Assembly (NCBI GenBank): GCA_018389105.1
Contig: JACATO010000596.1
Span: 496,001 to 560,000 of the forward strand
Direction: 5' to 3'
Source of the DNA: Nautilus pompilius
Taxonomy: Eukaryota > Mollusca > Cephalopoda > Nautilida > Nautilidae
DNA: 64,000 bases
The notes under the pieces are model-generated. The model had not been told where the DNA came from. It saw only the letters and a program-made list of their open reading frames with translations, and searched no databases. A program made the position numbers and the translations under genes. This document shows positions 12,901-26,559 of this stretch, piece by piece. Position 1 is the first letter of the stretch; every line of letters starts with the position of its first letter.

Positions 12901-15900
12901 TATACATAAATAGAGGCTTACAGGGGGGGATTGGGATGTTTAATAATATTGTTTTAAAGTAAGTTAAATATTAATGTTACAAAAGATTGGTTATAATGAT
13001 AGCGAAATTACTTATGAAATTTATTATATAGTTGATAGAACATAATGACTCTCTGCCGAGAGTTCTAACTTAGCCCGCTTGTTAGCCGTGATCAGTCTGC
13101 TGGTGAGCCGTGGACCCCGGTCACTTAGACTAGTTTCAATGAGACGGAAGACACGTGACGCGGAGAACCGACGCGTGCCGGAGCTGGGTAATGTTCAGAA
13201 ATCAGAACAAGACGGAGGGAGAACGGAGATTTAGAGGCAAACCGCAGATGCCCGCTTTGGAATGTAATAGCTAGGTGGAGGAATTGCAACAGCTTAATGA
13301 TTTTCAGCACACCTGTAGCAGGTAAAAAAAAAACAAGCTTTCGATTGGCCATGACACTTTTCAATAAACTACTACTTCATTTCCTCCTCCGCTGTTTTCG
13401 TTTAGCGTTTTATAGATCTAACTGCCAATAGAAATTCTTTGCGCATAACAGTGCGACTTATCGAAACGTTTCGTAAGTGAATAACAAAGAATTCGCCTCA
13501 TTGGCGGTGTAAGCAGCTGTTATTTAAAACTGAACCTGATGCCTGGGACTGCGATTTGCCACAACGTCACTCACTGGTCTCGATGCCAGCGCCAGCTGTT
13601 TGCCTTACCTAACGTACAGCACGAAGTCACATTTGAACTCGCGGGCAACGAGACCAGTTTTTCGTATAATGAACAGCCTCGGTCCGAAACGTGGATGAAC
13701 GGGTCCGAACCTCCGACAGTCAGTAAGCCGCGGCTCCACTAGGACCAGACGTTATGTTGAAATTAGGCGGAGCGGTGAAGATTAATTGGCGCGCGAGAGA
13801 AACGGAAGATCGGCGATTCGCCGCAATGGGGTTAAATTCTTCGGCGTCAGATCTTCACACCTGGGAAAACAGAACCGGGTTCGATCTCTTCTCGGGTTCT
13901 CTCTGTCTGCCGTGGCTTTATGAGTCAGAAATGCTCAAATCGACGGCGGGACCGAGACGAGAGAAAGATGCACGTCAGACATTTCTTCGCAGGTTGTAAA
14001 TCAGGCAGCAGAACGGCTTCCATTAGAATAACGACGGTGCTGCTACACTCAGTGACTGCTGCTATGCCATTAGCAGACCCGGCAACCGAAGAGAGGAAAA
14101 CACCCCCCCCTTCAACTTCCCGCGGGCCGGCCGGCTATTTAGAGAAAGGCGGATAGCTGCAACTTGCTGTAAACCGGTCAGAAACATGTCCGCTCCATCA
14201 TTCATCAAATGGTTTCCTGTCAGGGAAGCGCAGACATAACTCGGCGCCTTCGGGTTTGAGCATCGTTAGAAAAAAATTGCGAAAGGTGAGAGCCGGTCGG
14301 TGGTACTAAGTGCAGACGTTAGTGGGGCGTTCATAAACAGATGACGTCATGCTTGATTGGCGTTCGGTTATGTGGGAGGAAACGCTAGCTAGCTCAGATG
14401 TGTCTGAGAAGTATAGTAAAAGCCTGTATTGGATTTTATGTGAATAATAATGATAGACGGAGATTAGATTTTAGAATTTAATAGCACATCTGCTGAATGC
14501 GGTATAGCAACTTAAATCGCCTTTACTTTTTATTGTTTCTCTCTTTTTAATAAAATTCATCCTCCTTTGATACGGGAACGTCGGTTATTTTACGATATAT
14601 GGAGTACACATCACGATTTCGTGTTTTGTTATTATTACTATCTTCATATTTGCTGGTAAGATTCCCCGGTTTCTATTGAAACTAAATCTTCATGAATTTA
14701 TGACGACGCTCTTCTGCCAAAGAGACCAGGATGTTATTACGTCAAACGGTTATTACGGACGGACGCCGCCACACCGAGGGGTCGGCCGGCGGTACTGTTA
14801 TTTCCGTAACGGAAATCGTATCCTTTCTTTTGACGGCTGAATGGCGCTGTCCCCATGTACGACATCAACGCATCTTTTCTAATTTCCTTGCAGAAGAGTT
14901 CTTGGGAGCAGAATCTGCAAGTTTTCCCGAAAGTTATTTACAATATGACAACAACAATTATTATTATTTCCTTCTCGTTTTCCTCCGTGTATCTCCACGT
15001 GTCTCCTGACGTACGCGCGCCCTTATCAGCCCCCTGGGAGTCTCGCGCCTCCGAGCAACAACAGCAACACAGAACAGACGCGGGTAGCCTGCGCAAAATC
15101 AACAAGAGCCCTTCTGACGTTAGGGCCCCCCCGATTCCGCAGCTCCCCTGACACCGGAGACCTAATTGTTAATAATTGATACAAAGAGGTCAGCGGAAGT
15201 CGACCCGACCGCCATTAAGGTCGGATAAGACGAAGGCGAGGCCCTTGAAACCGGCGGAATAAAGTTTTCACACCGGTTTTATGGACTACGACAAGTACTT
15301 GTGCGCGCGTGCGCCTCTCTCTCTCTCTCTCTGATGGGGTCGTCCAGGGAGCGACTGGCAACGCTCGGCAGAAAATGGACGGAGGGGTGCAAGAATAAAA
15401 CGGCCTTAAGAGAAGTGCTGAGGCGTGAGCACAAAACTCCGCCATTGTCATTCATCCATTTATCACCGTGAAGCCTGGGTGGGGGGTTGGCGGGGACAGA
15501 GAATCTGAAGTTGTCTGCTTAGATACGAGGCTAGCAACGTGATATAACTATCAGATTTTCCGCGACTGCTAAGTGGTTTGAATTTGACAACTCTATACGT
15601 TTAGGTTCGGGGAGGGGGGAGAAATGGTTTTATCGTAGCTGATATAAGTTTTGTAAACTTTTGGTAAAGTTATACCTAGTAGGGAGGGAAGGAAAGAGAG
15701 ATGGAGAGAGAGAGAGAGAGAGATGCGAACAAAACCAGACCCGTTTCTAACATTAGCTGGCCTATATAAAAGGGTTGGTGATTCTAATTTGCTCATAAAT
15801 AGATATAATTCTAAAAACACTTTTATATTTTAAAGGTTTTAAAAGATTTCAAGATGACAAAAATGAAATATAGTTCAGAGTGAAACGGTTTCTTTTCTAT

Positions 15901-16881
15901 GACCGGAAATGACGTCATGTAGGTTGTTAAAGTAACTCGACAGCAAAAAGAGAGAGACACACAGACAGAGGGGGGGTGAGCGAACGGTCTTCTTTGTTTA
16001 TTGATATCGTAGAATCCGTTAAGACAACATGCGACTCACAGAATGGTGTTTGCTCGGGTAGAGCTGTATTTCTGGTCCGGAATCATGGGAAGCGTAGAGA
16101 AAAGTTCCGTAAACCAGCCATATTTCTCGAACGACCGACTCGTCTTCTATGCTAAATCGAAGTGGAACAACAACAACAACAACAACAACAACAAAAGAGT
16201 GTGAACTATAAAATAATGCAGACACAATTTAAAAAAAAAAAGAAAAAGAGAACCCGACAAATAAACTTTCGTTTGAATCAGTCGAAATGCTGGATGCTGA
16301 AAGTCTGGGGGATATATATAATAATATATATACACGGCGCTGTTCGGGGACGCTCGTTCATTCTCGGAAGCGCCCGTTCAACAGATGCTTTTCAAATCGT
16401 GAACATCGCCGAGAAGCGCGCGGTCTTTGTCTGCCACGAAATCAGAAACTCACAGATGATCTTTGGATGCAAGCTGGCTCCATCAACGGAACTAGCGCTG
16501 TTTAATCGCTCTAGATGCAGCATCTGGTAGAGAAGACGGCCATAACTACATCCCCTTCTTTCTCTCTCGTGGCGGCACCTGCCTCGAGCGAGCATGGCAC
16601 GTGATGAGCGGACCAAACGCGGATTAACACTGAAGGTGCGCCGCCACCTTCCAGCTGTTCTCCGTGTTTTTCCCATCCGCGCCGGCTTCTTCCCGTTTCC
16701 TTTCCCGTTGTCCGGTCAAAGTTTTCCTAATGACTGTACGCCGCTGTCTTGGATCCCAAAACCAGGGCGTTTCTCGGACCAAAGCCGGTCCGGTCCGGTC
16801 CGGTCCGGTTCGTGCAGAAACGAAATTCTTTTTGTTTGAAAAAATCCAGGTTTCACCAGATATTCCATTCATTCCCCCCCC

Positions 16882-16920
<39 letters not shown>

Positions 16921-17148
16921 CTTTCTCCCCCTTTCTTGGAGAGGACTTCCGGAATTTGAAATTATTTTGTCTATTTCGTTTCGTTTGTGGATGTCTTCTC
17001 TCAGTCTCGCGACTTCTGACAGCTGCAGTAAACTGATTTGCTCTTTATGGCAATCACGAAAATCGCCCGCCATTCCAAGTTGCGCGCGCGTCTACCATAT
17101 TTAGGAAAAAAAATACATCCGGGTTCTTGACGGCTGCGGCAGCAGTCA
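9913..17148. other. Non-coding; no gene found
   Basis: No open frame with a recognisable domain. It holds two diverged copies of a 28-base block 73 bp apart (12609-12636 and 12682-12709), short CT/GA runs (15315-15331, 15705-15722), an (AAC)n tract (16166-16194), a CCGGT pentamer run (16786-16809) and a CT-rich stretch (16879-16931). Confidence 0.55.
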
Positions 17149-17268
17149 GGTCTGGTGAGGTTTTGGCTTATTTGCGGAAACCGTCTCCACCGCGGCTATG
17201 GACTATTTGGTCTGGTGAGGTTTTGGCTTATTTGCGGAAACCATCTCCACCGCGGCTATGGACTATTT
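17149..17268. repeat. Tandem duplication, two 60-bp units
   Basis: Units at 17149-17208 and 17209-17268 begin GGTCTGGTGAGGTTTTGGCT and differ by a single base (GTCTCC versus ATCTCC), indicating a recent duplication. Not part of a recognised gene. Confidence 0.95.
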
Positions 17269-19414
17269 TCCAGGGGACGTGACAGAAAAGTACGCAGACA
17301 TGCGTAGTCCTAAACAATAAGTGGAAGTTGCTTCTAGTATGAATGCGCACAGCATGGCGGCTACTGGATACTGTTGTAGATGTTAGTTGACATCTCTCTC
17401 TCTCTCGTACTGGAATAGTGAAAAATTGACAAAAAACAAAATTTAGTTTGGAAGATTTAATGGTAAATTGACGGGTATTCTACGATGACGTTTCGATATT
17501 TCCCTTCTTTCCTCCCCTCTCTAGTTTCAGAAAATGAAAGTGATTTTAAGAGACCACGTGCGCATCTCAGCATCATATGCTATAAATTTAGCAAATGTTT
17601 TAATCTCCCCTTTATGAGATATTTTTAAGTTTGTCGTGGAAAATATGATATTTTAGAGGAATAAATTACCGTGTAGTTATGTAAATAACTGAGCTTTCGC
17701 TGACTTCGTATTCAGCTTTACCAAAGTAATAAAACAAAATTAGAATAAAGAGGGGGAATCAAATTTTAAAAAATAAATAAATATATAGGGTTAAGAAGTG
17801 ACCCGGATGTGGAGAAATATCGATAAAGTTTAAAACGGAAAGTTTGAATTCCGTGGAACTCTGTTCTATCTTCAGAACCAGAAGGTTTTCGTCTGGTCAG
17901 AACTTGTTAAAAGCTGAGTGTAGAATTTTTGTTTTGCTTAAGGAAAGAAAAACCGAACAATTTTGGTCGAGACAATCGACTGCTAGTAACAGTGGGGCAC
18001 GTGCAGACGGAAGAGTCTGCTATACGGAATAGAATAATTACCAAGGCCACGCACACACGGCATCTACAGAAGTCTATTACTCGTACAATAGAAGATCTTA
18101 AGCTTTGTTGTTTTCTTTTCTTTGAAGTTCCAATGTTGCGTTTATTAAGCATTCTAAAGAATTTACTAGTAACTGTCGGAATAAAGGAACAGTACCATTT
18201 GATTCGAATAGACTTCGTTGCTTTTCTTAGGAAATTTAATTAAAGATTTGTCGTTAATTTCATCAAGATGAATACCTATCTTGATAAAGTAATAATCATA
18301 AAGGCTGTAACGCAGACTGGGCACTGAGCGATTTAATCTGATTCAACCTATGAGAAATGCTGGTTATAAGAGATCACAACTACTCCGTCGTGCATGTCTA
18401 AACTAAATACGTTATCTGCTAACACGAGTCTTTGACTAATAATTGCGTGTTTCTTTATACACGGGGAGATAACGCCGTACGTGTTCGGAGTTTTCTAAAA
18501 TGGGGAGGTAGGTAGGGTGCCGATAGTAGGGCCGTATCGACTCAGGACCGTGCAATACGCCTGTAGAAAGCTCGGCCCCTCTTTCTCTTTCCCTTCCCGT
18601 CAGCCGTCTGATTTCTTGCTCGCGGCCCCGGGCCTCACCGCACAACACGGGTGCCGACTGACTGATACTAAAACAACCTTGGCTTGATGTGTTTTCCAGC
18701 CGGCAGACGGCGTCCTCATCTGCACGAGACCGGTCCGTGACGCAGCGGGAACAAGTCTTTATTGTCGCTTAACCGCAGTCTGTGTTTGTCTGAGCTCCAC
18801 GAAGACTTTCCAAGTTAAACACACTCTTGACCCCTGACCCGTCAATTGGGTGTCTGTTTCTTGGCGAGACTGAGCTAGGATCAAGAACGGGGGAAGGGGG
18901 AAGGATAGAAATTTAATTAACTAAATAAACATTTCACGTGCCACAGAGAGCGAGTGATACTAAGTTTATAAATAAATATACACCATTCGCAAAATGTCCT
19001 TTATATAATAACTTCCAAAACCTGTAAACACTCGCTTCGGCAGCAGCCGTGAACGCCCCGGATGTTAAATCTTATTTATGTATTATTACGTAAAAGCAGA
19101 TTTAGTGATATCTGTCTCATTCCCAGAGCCTCTATGGGAAATATGTGGGGTTTCGAAATTTGGTGGACCTTTTACAATCTCGAACACATTAGTGTTACAA
19201 ATAGCGAATAGGCTAGTGGAGAACACGAGCTCGCGCTGTACTTGTTCTTATCTCCCATACTCTGGGTTCCCGTGTAATGGAATCTCCTATTCCAAACCCA
19301 TCTACCCCTGCCCCGCACAGTTTCATTTCGTGCCGGCTGTTTGTTTCATCCGGGTACTTCGTGCTAACTAAGCCCACGCCTGTAAAAATTGGATCTGTTA
19401 AGATTCGTAGCTTT

Positions 19415-19517
<103 letters not shown>

Positions 19518-20525
19518 GGTTGTGGAGAATACTTAAAGGAAGGTAACTCTTTGCCGAAGCACCGAGAGTGGGAGAAATGAACACCTTTAGTTGTTGTTGT
19601 TTTCTATCTAGCTCGCCAGAACTGTTCTCCAGCTGGTGGAAGTCGAACGACTCTCGGAGAAATTATTCCGCTCGTTAGACCGCAGTGGTTTTGGCTGGAA
19701 ACTTCTAAAGATAACCCAAATGTCAAAAAAAAAAAAAAAAATTCTTTTGTTTATCCTGTGATTCCCACCTCTGGGAGAGACCATTAAAGAAGAAACAGAT
19801 GGATATTACAGCGGTAACTGCGACCGCGCCACGACCACGATGGCGCGATTTTCGTTCCTTTTCGGCAGATTCCTATCGCCCTGTTCGGGTCTGGCTTGAT
19901 ACGATAGGGCAATATATAGGCGGATTGTTATTCTACCATAACCGTGTACCCTTCAAAAGTACGAGGTCACTTCTTGGGACATCGTAGCAGGGGCACCAAC
20001 ACCGACATCATCATCATCATCATCATCATCACCCGGATAAGCGCTGCCATTGTCTGCCGCCTCGAATAAATTTCTATCATCGAAAAGGCTGTTTGTCGAC
20101 AGGTCGGACTCGTAGATTGCGAGCAATACCAGGCGGTTCAAGAACGGACCGGACAGGGTCAGCCCCACTTAACAGACACGCTGTCCTTCACCGTCACTCG
20201 TTGTACCCCGGAGGAGTCCCCCCCCCCCAAACACCCACCTAACAAGGGTATAAACGATAGATCGATTGCTGTCGCTCGGAGAGACAGGGCAGACATCGAA
20301 ATAAGGGCCGTCCAGGGTCGACATAAACCTGTACTGGGTTTTCGGAGCCATTTCGTCGTTCAGCCTGACGTCGTTAGAGGCGCAGCTTGCATTCAATGGA
20401 AGCCCAGAAGGAACTACGTCACGAGAGGAAGTAGTCGGGCGGAAGTTCTCTTGCTGTTACGACAGAAAAGGAAAATATTCTGCACCACACAGAGAGACAG
20501 AGGGAAATCTTTATACATAGGCTGT

Positions 20526-20552
20526 CATATATATATATATATTATATATATA

Positions 20553-20621
<69 letters not shown>
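20526..20621. repeat. (TA)n microsatellite
   Basis: About 95 bp of alternating TA with three small interruptions (ATTAT twice, TAGAT once). Likely self-complementary. Confidence 0.95.
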
Positions 20622-20624
<3 letters not shown>

Positions 20625-20820
20625 GGATTTACTACTAAAATAATTCACCAAGCTAATAATATTTCGATGAAGAAAGAAAGGGCCCACAGAGTCAAAAACC
20701 TAAAACGAACCTTTTTACATTTTTTTTTTTTTACATGTATACAATTATAACAACCCTATTCTAATTTGCATTAATAACCTGACTGGCAATGAAATATCCC
20801 CCTTATATCGTATACAGTAC

Positions 20821-21010
20821 CAGGGTGTCTCATAAGTTAGTTGCTTCCACGTTATTCGTAATACGTAGTTCAAACAAGATGGCGCACGGGTAAACTATTT
20901 TAGATTTATTCGTGACCTCTTAGGTGAAAAATGTCCGGGGCGCTGGTGGATCCACTCGGTGGCCAGTTAGGTCTTCTGATCTCACGTTAATGGTTCTCAG
21001 TCGGGAGAAA
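20821..21010 (+). pseudogene. Decayed IS630/mariner-type DDE transposase fragment
   Basis: From 20869 the + strand reads F-KQDGA, then about 15 residues on RDLLGEKCPGRW. After a frameshift (20939 on) it reads GAGGSTRWPVRSSDLTLM. This follows the order of the conserved C-terminal block of these transposases: QDGAPPH with the second catalytic Asp, then PGRWIGRGG, then WPPRSPDLTPLDFFLWG. The third catalytic residue region is degraded. Immediately upstream, CAGGGTGTCTCATAAGTTAG (20821-20840) could be a terminal inverted repeat, which would make this an internally deleted copy. It is not functional. Confidence 0.65.
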
Positions 21011-24000
21011 AAAAATTTTTTTTTTAATTTGTGAAACTTAAAAATATGTGGTACAAACTTTTATCTCAGAAAATTTTTAATTACCGATAGTTCGACCAGA
21101 GCGAGGCCGTTCGGCGGGAAATGTTTTGTCTCGCGTTGCAATGTGGGAATTCCGGCTTGTTTAGATGGATACTCATATTTATTACCTTTTACAAATAACC
21201 CTACAGTTTTTTTGGGGGGGGTAGAAAAGTACATTAAAATGAACAAAATCAGATCAATCATAAATAAGTTAATTAACTCGAACAACGGCAGATCTTCGTG
21301 GCTAGAAGTCTAGTTTACGGGCTCTGAAGTACTAAGATGTGACCGAATTTGATGATTATTCGCCAGCTAGGGGTGCGACAAGCTTCCGGAAGTCGGCTAC
21401 AGTTTTGGGGAAACACCGCTCTCCGGCTGGATCTAAACCGGATGCTTCACGGACCTCTTGGTGCAAGACGGCGACCGACGTGTAAGGAAGAACTAAACTG
21501 CTGTTGTGACTCATTCCGACTTAAAACTCTTTCTTGTCCGGCCCGACATGAAGTCCACTAAGTAATGTACTGATACTTACAGCCTCGTTTTGACAGCTGG
21601 CTACGCACAACATCATAGACATAAAGAACCGAATAGAGTTACTTTTCAATGTCTAGAAACTTTTAAAACGAAGCTTTCCTTCCGTTGAGTATGTGGGTCC
21701 TTTTGAATTATGAACCGAATAATAATGGAACCGTAAGCTCAAGGGGCGAACATTCGGCAGAATATATAAATTCTGAGCTTTGATTAAATACGCCAAATAA
21801 CCTGTAAGACTGACTGGCTCTAAACAGAAGGGTCAGGCGCACTTGTCACCCAGTTAACTATGCATGGAAATTACTTTGCGTTGATACGTTAGGGCTGTAA
21901 TTTTGAAAATACGTATATGGCAGATGTGTATAATTAGGTGGTGCTTATTCACCGCATTGCCTATGTGTATATATACTGTGTATATTTCCAAGAAGCCGCC
22001 TCTCAGCTCGAGCCGGCACAGACTGCGATAATATTATCGCTCATCGTTGTAGAAGGCGCTGTATACTGCACGAAGTAAGGACCGGGTTGGAGGAGGAGGA
22101 AAAAAACTAATTATCGTTTGTGTATAATATAATACACCTGCGAATTAATAACTCAGCATCCATCTATCTCTGTCGTAAGCAGCGATTTGAGGTAATAAGA
22201 TACGGGCTGAACAGCAGAAAGTTCTGGTGTTGTTGAGCCGAGTTTTTAATAATGACCAGCCCTCAATTACAAGTAAAGGTGAGATGGTAAATTAGGGAGA
22301 TAATGGCTGAGAACGGGATTTTATTGTCTCGCGGCGATGCTTTATTGGCTTGGTCGTGCTAAGGCGTTACTTACAAGTTGTAAGTGCAGTAAGAATTCAT
22401 ATATCAAACGCAAGCAGAACACGGCCATAAAACATGGCGCCCTGCCACAGGCGAGCACAGGCAATTAGCGAGGGGTTTCTACTAATACGCTATTCCAGTA
22501 TTAGTAGCAGTGGTAAGGGTTTAGTGCAGCCCCCTCTCAGGACTAATACGGTTAAAGCGGGAGGAGGGCAAACCGGGCCAGGCGGCGAACGAATCCACTC
22601 TGGGGTTCCTGTCTCATCCGACCAGAGCCCAAATCCGTTTCGACAGGTGCAGATTTGGAGCTGAAATCCGAACCCCCCATCACCTCCCTAACCCCGCACC
22701 AATTTATTTCGGAAAGATAAACGACAGGGGATCTCTCTCCTGTCTCCTCCCCTCCCCAGTCAACTTTGTCACGCCCTCCCCCCTCTTTTCGCGCCGCCAT
22801 CGCTACAGCCTCGTTCTCGTTTACCCCCCACCCCCACCTCCTTCTTCAGGCGATAACCGTCGCTTGGTTAGGAATCAATTTTCCATTTCGCCGTTGATGG
22901 CCACCAGGCGGGGCGAGCGAGTCGCGGAATCTCTTCTCCCCGTCTTAGAAGGAAGAACGGAAAATAAAGACGAAGTCGGAATGTTTGTTTGTTTTTGTCT
23001 TTGTGGACAGATTCTAAAAATTACTATCGTTTTCTTCTCAAATTATAGCCGAGACCACGACAACGTCTCTTTATCAGTCCTTCGCTTCCTCTCCCTTCTC
23101 GCAGTCTGGATACTTATAGTTCTAGAATTTGTGTAGTAGTAGTTTTAAGCAGATATATGAATCTTAGTGACAACACTTACCTGCTTTATTTATTTTGACA
23201 TAATCTATGAAAATCTACTTATTTTTGCGCCTAACAGTTTAAAGTATTAACTGTTTTGTAATTTTTGTTATTTTGTGTGTAGTAGCTTCTCAGATAAATA
23301 GTTTAAATGACTGCAGATCTGGAGAACGAAATAAATAATGGGAATTGTATACTTATAACAGTCAAAGGTGTCCAACTATTGTTGTGGTAATTCAAATATA
23401 CATGTATATAATTATATATATATATCATTTATACGTACATACTTTTACTGTAGACCCGAACCACTTGTAGTTTCTTTTGCTTTAATAGTTTGAACCGTGC
23501 TAATAGTCATTTGTTCTCACACGGGTCACATACGTTTTTAAATATAATTTACAAAACTGACAGGGAGGACGATTTCAAAACAAACTTCCGAGTAAGTTGG
23601 TCGGTAGATAACAGGACGAGCGAGAAGTTCTCATTCCTCTATCCTTAACGTCTGCCGCCTATATATATATATATATTTTTTAAATTTTTAAATCGAAAAC
23701 TATTAATTAGATGCGATTTTAGTCTCGCGTTTTTTGTATTGTTTGAGGCTTGGTTAAGAACAGCTAAAGAAAGTGTTCTGTCTAATATTCTACCGGTTTG
23801 CTTTGTTAAAAATTGCACCTTTATTCGTATCGTTTTTAAGTAAAACAGGTGATTTTAAAAAAAAAATCAACAAAACTTCATACAGTTACAGGTGGCAACA
23901 GTTTACCTGATATTAATTAACCCTTTCAGAAAGTACTTCCCTTCATTTTAAAACTTACCAGAGTTAGTGAACTTTCTTAGTGGCCACTGGAAAATTATTT

Positions 24001-26320
24001 TCTTACTGAATATGTTGTTGTCACGTTAATAATAATAATAATAATAATAATATGCGTTCGCTTTAGGTAATTGTTTATTTTCAAAGCAACATTAAAAAAT
24101 TCTTTTTGTTTCTAAAACATCCAGTTGTTACCCAAAGATGTTCCACTTCAAAAGTCTGCAATACGTCCAAGACAGATGTACATTTCATCTTTGTTTATTG
24201 GCAAAATGAAGATAAATTGTTTATATGCTTGTAATACCTTTTTTTTCGTATTCGCCTCTGATATCCGATACCTCCCTGGGGAATATCGCTGATAAGAAGG
24301 ATCTGTCGCTGAAGCCCGCCGGCCGGCCGGCTGAAGACGACGCGACTCCGGCCTCGGTGGATGGAGGAGGCCAGCAGACTTCTGGGCTGTTGCTGCTGCT
24401 GTTGTTGACTCCGACCCAGCGCAGCGAAAACTCTCCATTAACAATTCCTGGGAGGAATGAGGAGAGGGGGAAAGCAGTAGATGAAATACGAGCGACCAGG
24501 GAAACCCGAAATGGGTAAAAAATAAATAAAATAAATAATAATAATAATAATAATAATAAGTCGGCAGTTGTTTGGTCTGGAACCCGCGATATGTTGGATG
24601 TTACATTTTCGATAACTCTTTTAATCTGCTGACCTCTGGAGGGGAGAGACCGACCTTCCGTTCTTATCTTGGCAAAACTCTGGGTTAATTAGATCGGACA
24701 CGGCCATCGTTTTACCTTTGTTTCCATTTTTAAATTCCTTGTAGACGTCAAGTTTTGAGATAATAATAATAATAATACGATGTTTAAGGTGGGGATTGGA
24801 AGCGATCTCAACTAACACAAATCGTCCAAAGCGGGGGGGGGACCTCTCTCCCCTGTTTTTAAAAAAGATAAATAGTCCGGCTGCTGCCATCTTTCCGTCG
24901 ACCCCTCGTTCATTTACATTTCCACCGCTAGATTTTTTTTTTTTACCATTTTTATATATTTAAATAGAATTTCCTCCTTGAACTTCTGTAAACTAAACTA
25001 GATGATTTCCCCTTAGATCAGATTATCTAGATACGCCGATGCTATCCCAGGAGACGGACGGTTAGTGCGCCGTTCCCGTTTGATTAGTCCGATCGGTCGA
25101 TCGATCGCTTGATCGATCTGGTTGTCTAGAAATGCCTCACTTTTAATGACACAGGAAGTAACTTTTTGTTTTGTATTTTTTTTCTCAATTAATTCTGAAA
25201 TAATTTCCTGGATACAAATGAAAACCAGAATAAGTGAGCGCGCTGCTGTAGTATGCGATTGAGAGACCAGGAAAAGTAGCGAAGTCAGAGCGAGGCTCGG
25301 CTTTATCCAGCCGAGTGATACACGGTCGCTGCTATCCGGGAAGAATTTATAATTTCCATGGCCCTAAAAACGCCGGTTTTAACTTCCCTTTTTTTTTTTT
25401 TTTAAATTCTTGCTCAGTCTCTCTGACAAGAAAATAACAGCTACAAAAATAAAAATTCTAATATTTTACCGAATCTGATATTTTTTTTAAAAATTTACTT
25501 TGTGTTTTTTTGGGGGGAGGGAGGTATCGAAGTTGCTGTCTTTGTCTCCCTAATCTAGGGGAAAAAAACCCCAATTAATTGGTGTTAATTCAGACAAATA
25601 TCTAAAACCTGTCACCGCTGAAATCTCTGGTATTCGGGTGGGAAGTAAGCAGGGGGGAACAACTCTGGCGAGTATCATAACAAAGAGGAGATTCGACACA
25701 GACCAACTCACCCATCCAGTCGTCCCCAGACAGCGCGAGTGGACAGGCAGAATACCTGGCTGGCTCCTCCAACGTTTCCTCGATCAAGGACAGCGGCGGA
25801 GAGAAGAGGCCGCCCCCCCCCCGCCCGCCTGTCCACGTGTCGAGCTTCAGTAAAATGCAGAAGCTCATCAACGCGTCGTGGAAGACGGTTGGTTACGTCG
25901 GAGTTATACTGCACCCTCCGGCTTTTGACACGTTTTTTTTTTTTTTTAAATTTTTTTAAATATAAATAATAAAACGGACAGCTTTCAGAAACGGAAAAGA
26001 ATCTCGGGTTGGGTAACATCCGGGTCTTCCGGTCGTTTGTCGTCACCTGTAAAGGATGATTCAAAAAACCATTAAAAAAAAAAAAACCTTTATGAACACA
26101 GAGACTGACAGATACGTTCTTATGGTTTTAGTAACTACCTGGAGAGTTCAGATATGTTGATGAGCTCGATCTACTAGGTACGTACGTTCAGATGGCACCC
26201 GTCCAAAATGGCGTCGCCGTAGTGTTAACGCCCCGCCATTGCGCGGCTAGGTTAGCGGACTGAGATGTCTGGACGGTTCTACGTACCGCGTGCGCGCGCA
26301 CTCCGTCCCTATCCAGCTGT
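21011..26320. other. Non-coding; no gene found
   Basis: No recognisable coding sequence. TAA runs at 24029-24051 and 24536-24559; short TA runs at 23411-23425 and 23661-23676; T, A and G homopolymers. Confidence 0.55.
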
Positions 26321-26329
26321 ACCGTTCTC

Positions 26330-26550
26330 TCCTCTCTTATCGCCGGGGCCCTACTATTTATCGCGGCCCGGAGGAAGCTCGAGCCGATGAAGGAGCCCGG
26401 TATTGTATTGTTATCTGAAGTACCGGCTTGGCTTTCGCGCTATCATTGCGGCCAGCTTATCACCCCGTGAACACTGCCTATCGTCTTACGCCGTCCGCCG
26501 GCATTACGATAAACCCGGTATCAACAATGCTGATTACGATAAGCGCCCCA
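26330..26550. promoter_or_regulatory. Cluster of GATA cores, possible enhancer
   Basis: Within about 210 bp there are seven GATA/TATC cores, e.g. CTTATCGCC, TTTATCGCG, GTTATCTG, CTTATCACC, CTATCGTC, CGATAAACC and CGATAAGCG. Two fit the full WGATAR consensus. By base composition about two cores would be expected. A regulatory role is inference only. Confidence 0.25.
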
Positions 26551-26559
26551 TCAACAATT

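Noticed and set aside
13854..13862. T-box half-site TTCACACCT
   Set aside because: A single 9-mer match is expected by chance in 64 kb; no cluster or paired site.
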